Positions 14,042 to 21,450 are shown, counted from the first letter of the stretch. The stretch: DNA of 22,864 nt from an uncultured Clostridia bacterium (GCA_937925475.1 CALEWH010000008.1:1-22864); one strand, 5' to 3'. The notes: generated by a model not told the origin, from the letters alone. Program-made: numbers and translations.

Positions 14042-14070
14042 TTGACTTTTAATTAAAAATTGAATATAAT
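14042..14070 (+). promoter_or_regulatory. Promoter of remnant small RNA B
   Basis: TTGACT (14042-14047) and TATAAT (14065-14070), 17 bp apart, with the same TAATTAAAAATTG spacer block as copy A. The 30 bp upstream are also nearly identical to copy A. Confidence 0.8.
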
Positions 14071-14076
14071 TTTAAT

Positions 14077-14122
14077 AGAGGCTGGATAAGGACGAATTAA
14101 GTTTCGGGCATCCAGTTTTTTT
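14077..14122 (+). ncRNA. Small hairpin RNA of remnant B
   Basis: The predicted RNA is about 46 nt. It is closed by CTGGAT (14082-14087) with ATCCAG (14110-14115), has an inner CGAA/TTCG stem, and is followed by seven T residues. Its body shares no sequence with remnant RNA A although the promoters match. The fold is simpler than in the other family members. Confidence 0.65.
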
Positions 14123-14174
14123 ATTTTTTCTTTAAGAGCGATCATTTGAGCTTTTAAAATCACTTTAAAATTGA

Positions 14175-14624
14175 TTATAGAGAACCAAAATAATAATTAC
14201 ACTCTTCTTCACTTTTGAAAATTTTTAAGTCAATATGTTTATAATTGATTTGTGTTATATACAGATTCTCACTAGTTGAGTATGGCGATGATGGGTTATC
14301 GAAATACACAGTAAGAGTGTACAATCCGCTTTTTAGTTTATAACTTTCGGTTCGGGTTTCTTGTAAGGTGGCAATAGTCAAGTTGCGACCATATTCCGGA
14401 GAAATATTATCATTATTGAAGTATAATACGAAATCACTTGCTTTAAGAGTTGTTTCTTTATTTGTAGTTATGGTAAATTTTGCACTAATTTCATAAGTAA
14501 TATCACCGCTTTCAAAAATTAAAATAGGTGCGGTTTTTAAATCTTTTATTTTTAAATATCCTGCTATCCCTATGACTATAACAACTACTACTATTGACAG
14601 AATAATTACAATCTTCTTTTTCAT
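14175..14624 (-). CDS. N-anchored surface protein, unknown
   Basis: The 149-residue protein has a Lys-rich start and one membrane helix (about 4-23, IVIILSIVVVVIVIGIAGYL), then a soluble beta-rich domain of about 120 residues outside the membrane, with a pattern like an immunoglobulin-type sandwich. There is no lipobox. AAAGGA precedes the ATG, and a good promoter lies just upstream. It stands alone between prophage remnants and the small RNA cluster, so it may be cargo left by an earlier phage (for instance a surface-exclusion protein) or a host gene. Function unknown. Confidence 0.65.
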   Translation of the reverse strand: MKKKIVIILSIVVVVIVIGIAGYLKIKDLKTAPILIFESGDITYEISAKFTITTNKETTLKASDFVLYFNNDNISPEYGRNLTIATLQETRTESYKLKSGLYTLTVYFDNPSSPYSTSENLYITQINYKHIDLKIFKSEEECNYYFGSL

Positions 14625-14648
14625 AACTTTGTCCTTTGTTTTTCTTTG

Positions 14649-14677
14649 ATTATATTGTTAAAAGAAAATAAAGTCAA
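14649..14677 (-). promoter_or_regulatory. Promoter of the anchored surface protein
   Basis: On the minus strand TTGACT (14672-14677) and TATAAT (14649-14654) are 17 bp apart, about 25 bp upstream of the ATG. Confidence 0.8.
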
Positions 14678-14820
14678 TTGTATTTAGTTCTAGATTCTTA
14701 TATGGTGCAAATATTATTTAGGTACACCAATACGTTTAAAAGGTGAAAGGTGATAGTGAGCTTTTTAAGCGATTTGCATTTTCAAATTTTTAAGTTTTTA
14801 CTACTTGATTTTTTTAAAAT

Positions 14821-14891
14821 AAAAAAGACACAACAAGTGTTGTGTCAGCCTATCCATATCAAATGATATGCGCGCTACAACTTAATGTAAC
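14821..14891 (-). ncRNA. Chromosomal small RNA 1 of the cluster
   Basis: Transcribed leftward, the RNA of about 70 nt has a first hairpin CATATC-ATTT-GATATG (14855-14870) and a terminator hairpin made by GACACAAC/GTTGTGTC (14827-14846) followed by six T residues. Its promoter is at 14898-14926. No ORF of note is encoded. Architecture (own promoter, two hairpins, terminator) is like the other cassettes, but the sequence differs. Confidence 0.7.
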
Positions 14892-14897
14892 AATATT

Positions 14898-14926
14898 ATT
14901 GTATCTAATTTTGACATAAACGTCAA
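14898..14926 (-). promoter_or_regulatory. Promoter of chromosomal small RNA 1
   Basis: Minus strand TTGACG (14921-14926) and TACAAT (14898-14903), 17 bp apart. Confidence 0.75.
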
Positions 14927-14936
14927 CACCTTGAAG

Positions 14937-15003
14937 AAAAAAAAGAAGATAGGATGTCGATGAATGCGCTTACGCAAACTCGCTCTGTATCAACTATCTT
15001 CTT
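14937..15003 (-). ncRNA. Chromosomal small RNA 2, near-identical to the prophage RNA
   Basis: Over 67 nt it differs from the prophage RNA (1624-1690) at three positions only. One changes a G-U pair to an A-U pair in the outer stem; the other two lie in the inner tetraloop (TAAG instead of CATG). Here the outer stem AAGAAGATAG/CTATCTTCTT is a perfect 10 bp and runs into eight T residues. The RNA is encoded on the opposite strand relative to the prophage copy. Because it equals the prophage RNA, it is also complementary to the 3' end of the phage basic-protein mRNA. Confidence 0.78.
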
Positions 15004-15008
15004 CAAAT

Positions 15009-15037
15009 ATTATATACAGATTCAATAAAAAAGTCAA
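15009..15037 (-). promoter_or_regulatory. Promoter of chromosomal small RNA 2
   Basis: Minus strand TTGACT (15032-15037) and TATAAT (15009-15014), 17 bp apart. The boxes match the prophage copy but most of the spacer does not. Confidence 0.82.
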
Positions 15038-15175
15038 TATTTTGCTGCAAAATTGAGTGTTAATGAGACTATTATTTTTCAAATAACAAAAAACGAATAA
15101 ACAAAAATGCTTAAAAAGAACAAGAAAAAAGTTACATACAAAATCAAATTTTAGTTGTTAAAGTCTAGGAAAGAC

Positions 15176-15226
15176 AAAAAAATAAGCAAGCCATGGGAAT
15201 ACTATTCCCCCCGTTGCTTGCTTATT
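15176..15226 (-). ncRNA. Chromosomal small RNA 3, single hairpin
   Basis: The RNA of about 50 nt is one long hairpin. A perfect 11-bp closing stem (AATAAGCAAGC at 15181-15191 with its complement at 15216-15226) encloses a second stem GGGAAT/ATTCCC and a run of six G in the transcript. Seven T residues follow. It could alternatively be only a strong terminator, but no gene reads into it and a promoter lies immediately upstream. Confidence 0.65.
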
Positions 15227-15232
15227 AACAAT

Positions 15233-15259
15233 ATTATACGCATTTTAACACAAAGTCAA
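15233..15259 (-). promoter_or_regulatory. Promoter of chromosomal small RNA 3
   Basis: Minus strand TTGACT (15254-15259) and TATAAT (15233-15238). The spacing is 15 bp, or 16 if ATTGAC is the -35 box, so it is weaker than the others. Confidence 0.6.
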
Positions 15260-15355
15260 TATTTTTTATAAATAAGTGATGAGAATACAAGATGTTTGTT
15301 TAGCAAGAAGTTGACAAAATTCGACAGGCAAAATAAAATTGTGCATAAAAATGTT

Positions 15356-15383
15356 TTGTCAATCGAACTTTCCTTGTTATAAT
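15356..15383 (+). promoter_or_regulatory. Promoter of the lipoprotein gene
   Basis: TTGTCA (15356-15361) and TATAAT (15378-15383) with 16 bp between, about 30 bp before the start codon. Confidence 0.7.
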
Positions 15384-15412
15384 TAAATATAAATTATATG
15401 AGGGGGAGAAAA

Positions 15413-16237
15413 ATGAAAAAGTTTGCAAAAATAATGACAACTATGCTTTGTGCAGTGCTATGTGTTTTCGCTTTTGTAGGTTGTGCAAGTAAAGCCGACA
15501 AACAAATGAAAACTGAGGCAGGCATAACCAAAACCGGTTATACTGAGTGCACAAAAGAAGATTTTGCTACATTTGCGCTAAGCAGTCCAAATGTGAACGC
15601 TGATGTACTAAAATCCTATCGAGTTACATACGATTTTAAAACTGGCGATCTAAGTGTAATGTATCTAAATGGAATTTTCGCACTAAATAGTGACGGAACT
15701 CTAAACGGAGCTGCTGCAAAAACAACTGTTAATTTGGGGATTGCTGCTGGATCTGTAATGATGTATTACAAAGATGGCGTAGGCTATTTGAATACAGTTG
15801 TTGGTGATGAAGAACACAAATATAAAGTAACCAATCCAGACATGGAAAGTAGCGATAGCAATTTCGGCAAACAAGATATAGTTAATGTTGATGATATCTG
15901 GAAAATGTTTAATGCATGGGCAGATCAAGAAGGCACATTATTCAAAAAATCGGTTGATGGAGACATTACTCGTTTTTGCCTAAGTTTGGACAAAGTTGAT
16001 TATGACCTAGTTCAAGGTGCAAAACTTGATGCATATATTGAGTTTGATGGTCAAAATTTCAATGGCCTTGAATTGGTATTTGCAAAAGAAGCAGACCTAA
16101 CTACTGATGCCGAAGAAGCTAGTGAAGCTGTAAGTTTGAGAGTTGCTATAAGCCCATTTAGTGGCAAAATCGCATATCCATCTTTCAAAGGATATCAAGA
16201 AGTAACCGAAGATCAAATTCAAGGTTTGTTTGATTAA
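15413..16237 (+). CDS. Secreted lipoprotein, unknown function
   Basis: The start at 15413 is chosen because AGGGGGAG immediately precedes it; an ATG five codons earlier lies within that site. The 274-residue protein starts MKKFAKIMTTML, has a hydrophobic signal core and a lipobox FVGC with Cys24 as the lipid-modified residue. The mature domain (about 250 residues) is beta-rich and shows no motif I know. It should be anchored to the outer face of the membrane. It is a single-gene unit with its own promoter and terminator. Confidence 0.8.
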   Translation: MKKFAKIMTTMLCAVLCVFAFVGCASKADKQMKTEAGITKTGYTECTKEDFATFALSSPNVNADVLKSYRVTYDFKTGDLSVMYLNGIFALNSDGTLNGAAAKTTVNLGIAAGSVMMYYKDGVGYLNTVVGDEEHKYKVTNPDMESSDSNFGKQDIVNVDDIWKMFNAWADQEGTLFKKSVDGDITRFCLSLDKVDYDLVQGAKLDAYIEFDGQNFNGLELVFAKEADLTTDAEEASEAVSLRVAISPFSGKIAYPSFKGYQEVTEDQIQGLFD

Positions 16238-16251
16238 TATTTTCAATTTTT

Positions 16252-16278
16252 AAAATCCCACGATTGTGGGATTTTTTT
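16252..16278 (+). terminator. Terminator of the lipoprotein gene
   Basis: AAATCCCAC-GATT-GTGGGATTT followed by T residues, 15 bp after the stop codon. Confidence 0.9.
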
Positions 16279-16302
16279 GTGTCAAAAATATGATGTCAGT
16301 AT

Positions 16303-16332
16303 TTGTTTAGTAGTTGTTTTGTGTGATATAAT
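16303..16332 (+). promoter_or_regulatory. Promoter of typA
   Basis: TATAAT (16327-16332) with an upstream TG one base away (extended -10); TTGTTT at 16303-16308 is a weak -35 at 18 bp. Confidence 0.65.
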
Positions 16333-16352
16333 GATATAAGGGTTTTAATTTG

Positions 16353-16405
16353 CAAATACTACTTTACAAAAAGTGGATTAGGTGGTAGAATAATCCCCGT
16401 ATTTG
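16353..16405 (+). promoter_or_regulatory. Structured 5' leader of typA
   Basis: Two nested inverted repeats lie between promoter and ribosome site: CAAATAC (16353-16359) with GTATTTG (16399-16405), enclosing GGATTA (16375-16380) with TAATCC (16391-16396). The outer stem ends directly at the AAAGGA ribosome site, so the fold could affect translation. It matches no riboswitch I know. Confidence 0.5.
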
Positions 16406-16418
16406 AAAGGATAAAATT

Positions 16419-18251
16419 ATGGAAAATAAGAACATTAGAAATGTAGCAATAATAGCGCACGTAGACCATGGCAAAACCAGTCTAGTCAATGAAATGTTGA
16501 AGCAAGGCGGTGTATTTAGGGAAAACCAAGAAGTTGTCGATAGAGTTATGGACAGCAACGACCTAGAAAAAGAGCGTGGAATAACCATTCTTAGCAAAAA
16601 CACAGCCATAAACTATAATGGTGTGAAGATAAATGTTGTCGACACTCCGGGACACGCGGACTTTGGTGGAGAAGTTGAGCGTGTGCTTAAAATGGTTGAC
16701 GGTGTTTTGCTGGTTGTCGATGCGTACGAAGGCCCTATGCCTCAAACCCGTTTTGTGCTTGAAAAGGCACTAGAACTAAATCACAAGGTCATTGTTGTTG
16801 TCAACAAAATCGATAAAAAAGACGCTCGTGTACATGAAGTTATGGATGAAGTACTCGAACTATTTATGGATCTTGACGCTAATGGCGAACAACTTGAAAG
16901 TCCTTTTGTTTTCTGCTCGTGTAGACTAGGTGTGGCATCGACAGACCCTGATACTGTGGGAACTGATTTCAAACCACTTCTTGATAAAATCATAGAGTAC
17001 ATTCCTGCACCTAAGGGCGATGACCAAGCACCATTTAGTATGCTAGTTAGTTCGACTGAGCAAAACGACTACCTTGGCAAACTTGCAGTCGGCAAAGTCG
17101 AGAGCGGGGTTGTAAACATAAACGACAGTGTTGAAGTTGTAAACTACCACGACAGTGCAAGAAAACTAAACTTTAAAGTAGTCAATATGTTTGTTTTTGA
17201 AGGACTAAACAAAGTTCCTGTTACAAGCGCGAAAGTGGGCGAGATTGTGTGCATTGCGGGAAATAGCGAAGTTACTATTGGTGATACAATTTGCACAAAA
17301 GACAACGAAACTCCAATTCCGTTTGTGAAAATTAGCGAACCTAGTGTTGAGATGACTTTTATGGTCAACAATTCACCGTTTGCAGGTCGCGAAGGCAAAT
17401 ATTGCACTAGCCGTCACCTTAAAGAACGCCTAATGAAAGAAGCGGTTAGAGACCTTAGTTTGAAAGTTTTGCCTACTGACTCGACCGATAGTTTTAGAGT
17501 GCTAGGCCGTGGTGAAATGCATATTTCAATCTTGATAGAAAATATGCGTCGTGACGGATACGAATTTCAAGTTAGTATGCCAAAAGTGCTTTTCAAAGAG
17601 ATAAATGGCGAAAAATATGAACCTATCGATAGATTTGTTGCTGATGTTCCAGAAGATTGTGTAGGAAATGTTGTAAGCGTTTTGGGCGCAAGAAAGGGCG
17701 AACTTCTTGGCATGTCAAATCACGGTAGTCGTATCAGGCTCGAATTTTTGATTCCATCACGCGGTTTGTTTGGATACAAGAGTCAATTTTTGACAGATAC
17801 GCGCGGTGAAGGCGTTATGAGTTCGGTTTTCTATGATTACCAACCTTATAAAGGCAACATCGAAAGGCGTAATTATGGCGCATTGATAGCATTTGAAACT
17901 GGCGAAGCAGTCGTATATGGACTTTACAATTCGCAAGAGCGTGGCAAAATGTTGATTACTCCGGGCGAAAAAGTTTATGGCGGAATGATTGTCGGAATGA
18001 ATCCTAAGGGACTTGACATTGTGGTCAATGTTTGTAAGAAAAAGCAACTTACAAATATGCGTAGTAGTTCGGCAGACGAAGCGTTAAGGCTCGAACCTGT
18101 TAGACCTTTGACTCTTGAAGAAAGTCTCGAATTCCTAAATGATGACGAATTGTTGGAAGTGACTCCAAAGTCGCTAAGGCTTAGAAAAATTATTCTTGAT
18201 CACACATTGCGTGGCCGTCAAGACTATCGTAGAAAAAATGAAATCGAATAG
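16419..18251 (+). CDS. typA: Ribosome-associated GTPase TypA/BipA
   Basis: The 610-residue protein has full family length and all GTPase motifs: G1 AHVDHGKTS (about 13-21), G2 ERGIT, G3 DTPGHADFGGE and G4 NKID. EF-G-like domains follow, with the BipA-specific C-terminal domain (for example RGLFGYKSQFLTDTRGEG and NMRSSSADEALRL). TypA binds the ribosome and supports 50S assembly and growth in cold or stress. AAAGG precedes the ATG. It is preceded by a structured leader and followed by its own terminator. Confidence 0.97.
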   Translation: MENKNIRNVAIIAHVDHGKTSLVNEMLKQGGVFRENQEVVDRVMDSNDLEKERGITILSKNTAINYNGVKINVVDTPGHADFGGEVERVLKMVDGVLLVVDAYEGPMPQTRFVLEKALELNHKVIVVVNKIDKKDARVHEVMDEVLELFMDLDANGEQLESPFVFCSCRLGVASTDPDTVGTDFKPLLDKIIEYIPAPKGDDQAPFSMLVSSTEQNDYLGKLAVGKVESGVVNINDSVEVVNYHDSARKLNFKVVNMFVFEGLNKVPVTSAKVGEIVCIAGNSEVTIGDTICTKDNETPIPFVKISEPSVEMTFMVNNSPFAGREGKYCTSRHLKERLMKEAVRDLSLKVLPTDSTDSFRVLGRGEMHISILIENMRRDGYEFQVSMPKVLFKEINGEKYEPIDRFVADVPEDCVGNVVSVLGARKGELLGMSNHGSRIRLEFLIPSRGLFGYKSQFLTDTRGEGVMSSVFYDYQPYKGNIERRNYGALIAFETGEAVVYGLYNSQERGKMLITPGEKVYGGMIVGMNPKGLDIVVNVCKKKQLTNMRSSSADEALRLEPVRPLTLEESLEFLNDDELLEVTPKSLRLRKIILDHTLRGRQDYRRKNEIE

Positions 18252-18279
18252 GAGAGTTTGATAACTCTCTTATTTTTTA
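18252..18279 (+). terminator. Terminator of typA
   Basis: GAGAGTT-TGAT-AACTCTC followed by TTATTTTTT, starting directly after the stop codon. Confidence 0.85.
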
Positions 18280-18336
18280 TGAAAATGTTTGAAAAAACAC
18301 CGAAAAAGTACTAAACTATACACAATAGAGGTAAAA

Positions 18337-18930
18337 ATGAATACAAAAATAACTAAATTTGAAAATGGCGTGCATGAAGCGGTCGGTATTATAAAATCAG
18401 GCGGGGTTGTTGCTTGTTCGACTGATACGGTGTATGGACTTAGTTGTGATCCATTTTGCTTAAGTGCTGTGGATAAAATATATGAGTTGAAAGAAAGAAA
18501 TAAAGATGTTCCGTTACTACTCGTAGCAGATAAAGACTATGACATCTCGGATCTTGTATATGTCGATCAAAACACTAAAAAGTACTTGGATAAATATTGG
18601 CCGGGTAGTGTAACTTTCATTTTCAAAATTAAGGACGAAAGATTAAAAAATTTTTCTTGCGGAAAAGACACTATTGCAATAAGAAAGCCCAAGGATAAAA
18701 ATCTGGAAATGCTACTTCAAAATTGTCCTTTGCTTACATCTACATCTGCAAATATAAGTGGACAAGCGCCTGCAACAAATGCGCTTCAAGTGAAAAAATA
18801 TTTTGACACAAAACTTGCACTTGTGCTTGATGGTGGCGAAAGTAAATCATCATCATCTACTATAGTCGATGTGTCTAATGGTAATGTGGTTGTGCTACGA
18901 CAAGGTGAAGTTGTAGTGAAAAAAATGTAA
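18337..18930 (+). CDS. tsaC: L-threonylcarbamoyladenylate synthase (YrdC/Sua5 family)
   Basis: The enzyme makes threonylcarbamoyl-AMP from threonine, bicarbonate and ATP, the first step of t6A37 tRNA modification. The 197-residue protein is a single YrdC domain: STDTVYGLSCDPF, YELKERNKDVPLLLV (the KxR-type motif), YWPGSVTFIF and LTSTSANISGQ. There is no C-terminal Sua5 extension, so it is the TsaC short form. The start at 18337 is chosen from the AGAGG site before it; a TTG start at 18289 would add 16 residues not expected in the family. Confidence 0.92.
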   Translation: MNTKITKFENGVHEAVGIIKSGGVVACSTDTVYGLSCDPFCLSAVDKIYELKERNKDVPLLLVADKDYDISDLVYVDQNTKKYLDKYWPGSVTFIFKIKDERLKNFSCGKDTIAIRKPKDKNLEMLLQNCPLLTSTSANISGQAPATNALQVKKYFDTKLALVLDGGESKSSSSTIVDVSNGNVVVLRQGEVVVKKM

Positions 18931-19002
18931 AAATTTGTATAAAAAACACGAAAATAGTAATTAATAATAAATTTCGTTAGTACACTATAAAAAGGTGAAA
19001 AA

Positions 19003-19950
19003 ATGAAAATATTGTTAGTTATTATTTTTTTTGTTGTTGCACTCATAATGTTGAGTTGGGGTGGAAACATGCTTGTGGACTCTGCGGTCAACATTGGCAA
19101 AATCACTGGCGTGTCGCAAATTGTGATAGGGTGTACACTAGTGTCTCTTATCACGACCTTGCCCGAACTTTTGGTTACTATATTTTCTTCTTCGAATGGG
19201 GCAGAAGGTATTGCTGTAGGTAATGCTATTGGAAGTATGATGTTTAATTTTTTGATTATTGTGGGTGTTTTGCTTCTTGCTCGTCCTATGATGCTCAAAC
19301 TAAAATCGTATAAAACAAAATTAATAATCTACATGACTCTACTGCTTCTTCTGATTATATTTTCATTTACTGGTGTAATTGGTGTTATTGAAGGTGCAAT
19401 ACTATTTTTTATATTTGTTTTATTCTACTTTATTAACTTTAAAGAAAGTAAAAAAGTATCAAAAAAGTATGTATTTGAAAAGTCGGAAAATCCTAAAAAA
19501 TTAATTTTTGATACAATAATGTTGTTTGTTTTGGGTGGAGTGTTGGTAAGTCTTGGAGCAAAATTTTTGGTCGAAAGCGCAATATATCTTGCAAGTTTTT
19601 TAGGTGTAAGTGAAAGTATAATTGGTTTTACTTGTGTGGCGATTGGGACTAGTATTCCCGAACTCACAACAGCGATAATGAGTATAAAGAAAAACTGTAT
19701 GCAAATGTCGATTGGAAATATTATTGGTGCAAATATTCTTAATGGAAGTTTGCTTTTGTCTATTGCGGTTTTAATTAATGGCCGACTGGTAGTAGATAAA
19801 TTATTTGTAATTGTGTGTATGTTGGTGCTGATACTTGCTACAATATTGTTGTTTGTTCCGAGCATTAAAAAGCGTAAAACAAATAGATTTCAAGGTCTGA
19901 TTATTGTATTACTTTATGTGGGATATTTGGTGTATTTATTTGTAAAATAA
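19003..19950 (+). CDS. Ca2+/Na+ antiporter family membrane protein (YrbG type)
   Basis: The 315-residue protein has about ten membrane helices and the two inverted alpha-repeats of the CaCA family: an N-terminal LVSLITTLPELLVTIFSS followed by GNAIGSMMFNFL, and a C-terminal CVAIGTSIPELTTAIMS followed by GNIIGANILNGSLLL. The acidic PEL residues of both repeats are kept. The first repeat reads LITT where LGTS is common; whether this changes specificity is unclear. AAGGTG precedes the ATG. It exchanges cations across the cytoplasmic membrane, probably expelling Ca2+. Confidence 0.88.
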   Translation: MKILLVIIFFVVALIMLSWGGNMLVDSAVNIGKITGVSQIVIGCTLVSLITTLPELLVTIFSSSNGAEGIAVGNAIGSMMFNFLIIVGVLLLARPMMLKLKSYKTKLIIYMTLLLLLIIFSFTGVIGVIEGAILFFIFVLFYFINFKESKKVSKKYVFEKSENPKKLIFDTIMLFVLGGVLVSLGAKFLVESAIYLASFLGVSESIIGFTCVAIGTSIPELTTAIMSIKKNCMQMSIGNIIGANILNGSLLLSIAVLINGRLVVDKLFVIVCMLVLILATILLFVPSIKKRKTNRFQGLIIVLLYVGYLVYLFVK

Positions 19951-19972
19951 AGGACTACTTTCGTAGTCCTTT
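19949..19972. terminator. Bidirectional terminator between convergent genes
   Basis: AAAGGACTAC-TTTC-GTAGTCCTTT, a perfect 10-bp stem. It overlaps the stop codons of both the antiporter gene and the convergent methyltransferase gene. The A and T flanks let it work in both directions. Confidence 0.85.
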
Positions 19973-21334
19973 TGGATAATAATTTTTAATTGTTCCATTT
20001 ACATTCTTGCCCCAGCCAATTGGTATATTTTCATAACTAATTATGTACCATCCGTTGTTATTATTTTCACAATTTAGTACATCACCATGAAGATATTTTT
20101 CGAGCTGTGATTTGTCTATGTTTATTACATTTTGAGGATTTTTTATGGCAAGTGCAAGTGAGTGTGATGGCTCAAATCTATCTTTAATTATTTGTCCCAG
20201 ATGTAATCCATGTCGTAAAAATTTAAGGTTTTTTACATTAATTGTAAATTCGGGATTTTGATATATATTGTCATTTAATATTGATATATTGTCAATATCT
20301 ACCGACATATTGTTGTCTTTAAACCACTTTTTGACAATATCTCGTGTTTTGTTGTTGATGTTTGTTTTTTTATTTTTGTATTCGATTTCACCAATTTCTT
20401 TGCGTTTCATTATGCAAATAAAATGTCCTTCACACTCTTGGATATGTGGAAATAATCTTACGCATTTAGTGGTGTCAATATCTATGTCTTTATAGTATTG
20501 TCTTATATCAATGCCACTTGAGAAAAAGTGTGACTTGTCATTATTTGCTATATAAAAGTCTGGATGATGAGTGAGAAATTTTGCTATCACATGTTCGTTT
20601 TCTTCTATATTAAAAGTGCATGTTGAGTATGCAAGAGTTCCTCCACTTTTTACACATATTGATGCTTTTTCTAATATGTCTAGTTGGCGCTTAGCGCATG
20701 AGTATATATCAGTCTTTTCCCACTCGTTTATTGCTTCGTGATTTTTTCTAAACATTCCTTCGCCTGAGCATGGTGCATCTACTAACACTTTGTCAAAGTA
20801 TTTTGGAAATTTTTCAGAAATTTTTTCTACACTTTCATTTAAAACAATCGCATTGGTTATGCCCATTCGCTCTATATTGAATGACAATGTTTTTGCACGA
20901 CTTGGCACAATTTCATTGGATACGAGTAGTCCTGTGTTTTTAAGTTTTTCTGATATCTGAGTGCTTTTTCCACCGGGAGAAGCGCATAGGTCAAGTACTT
21001 TTTCATGTGGTTTTATATCCATAAGTTCGACTACGGCCATTGCACTTGCATCTTGAATGTAGTATAGCCCGCTGTCGTGATATATGGTTTTGCCAGCACT
21101 GTCGTTTTGATAGTAATATCCATTTTCTGTCCAGTCGATTTTGCGCAAGTGAAAGTCTTTGTAATCAAAACCTGTCCATGTCTTAAAAGGGTTTATTCTA
21201 AGCGCAGTGTTTGACGGACTGGTGAAAGAGGCGAGATAGTCTTCAAATTGCTCGCCTAAAATCATTTTCATATTGTCACAAAACTTTTGTGGTAAAACTG
21301 GTATTGTTTTCTTGTTTTCAAATTCTTTTTCCAT
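19955..21334 (-). CDS. rsmF: 16S rRNA m5C methyltransferase, RsmF type (NOL1/NOP2/Sun family)
   Basis: The 459-residue protein has the SAM-binding motif VLDLCASPGGKSTQ, motif IV DAPCSGEGMFRK and motif VI YSTCTFNIEENE, with both catalytic Cys residues (PCS and TC). A C-terminal RNA-binding extension of about 170 residues gives the length of the RsmF/YebU-like group. The N-terminal ALRINPFK block is also typical. No ribosome site precedes the ATG. The -10 box of its promoter ends 6 bp before the start codon, so the mRNA is probably leaderless. Confidence 0.9.
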   Translation of the reverse strand: MEKEFENKKTIPVLPQKFCDNMKMILGEQFEDYLASFTSPSNTALRINPFKTWTGFDYKDFHLRKIDWTENGYYYQNDSAGKTIYHDSGLYYIQDASAMAVVELMDIKPHEKVLDLCASPGGKSTQISEKLKNTGLLVSNEIVPSRAKTLSFNIERMGITNAIVLNESVEKISEKFPKYFDKVLVDAPCSGEGMFRKNHEAINEWEKTDIYSCAKRQLDILEKASICVKSGGTLAYSTCTFNIEENEHVIAKFLTHHPDFYIANNDKSHFFSSGIDIRQYYKDIDIDTTKCVRLFPHIQECEGHFICIMKRKEIGEIEYKNKKTNINNKTRDIVKKWFKDNNMSVDIDNISILNDNIYQNPEFTINVKNLKFLRHGLHLGQIIKDRFEPSHSLALAIKNPQNVINIDKSQLEKYLHGDVLNCENNNNGWYIISYENIPIGWGKNVNGTIKNYYPKGLRK

Positions 21335-21340
21335 ACATTT

Positions 21341-21368
21341 ATTATATCATAAAAAAACTAATTGGCAA
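21341..21368 (-). promoter_or_regulatory. Promoter of rsmF, implying a leaderless mRNA
   Basis: On the minus strand TTGCCA (21363-21368), 16 bp, then TATAAT (21341-21346) preceded by TGA (extended -10). The ATG lies 7 bp downstream of the box, at the expected transcription start. Confidence 0.7.
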
Positions 21369-21444
21369 TTTGCAAAACTTACAATTTGATAATAAAAAAC
21401 CATATTTTGCGGTTTTGGGTATGTACAAGGCGGTTTTGGTGTGA

Positions 21445-21450
21445 TATAAT
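21445..21450 (+). promoter_or_regulatory. Extended -10 upstream of the 19-residue peptide
   Basis: TATAAT with TG one base upstream (TGATATAAT), the same form as at typA. The -35 region is poor (TGTACA, 17 bp). Confidence 0.55.

Larger units (their letters stand above)
13456..14070 (+). repeat. Two imperfect direct repeats of about 260 bp (decayed prophage ends)
   Basis: Unit A starts at 13456 and unit B at 13811. Both begin TCTCATCCGCACCA (the tRNA-Leu end) and share the tRNA terminator, a broken Cro-like gene and a promoter up to its -10 box (offset 351-355 bp). Similarity stops just after the promoter, where different small RNAs begin. They are best read as left ends of two earlier prophages inserted in the same tRNA. 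Confidence 0.8.

Noticed and set aside
14121..14174. Terminator for the anchored surface protein gene
   Set aside because: Only a weak and imperfect pairing is present on the minus strand with no convincing T-run, so it was not called.
14937..15003. MITE or other transposable palindromic element
   Set aside because: The two near-identical copies extend exactly from transcription start to U-run, lack target-site duplications I can see, and keep promoter boxes with different spacers. An RNA gene explains this better, though mobility is not excluded.
14821..15226. CRISPR array or repeat-spacer structure
   Set aside because: The hairpins are different from each other, irregularly spaced, each has its own promoter, and no cas genes are present.
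13726..15226. Retron or diversity-generating element non-coding RNA
   Set aside because: No reverse transcriptase is encoded anywhere in the window.
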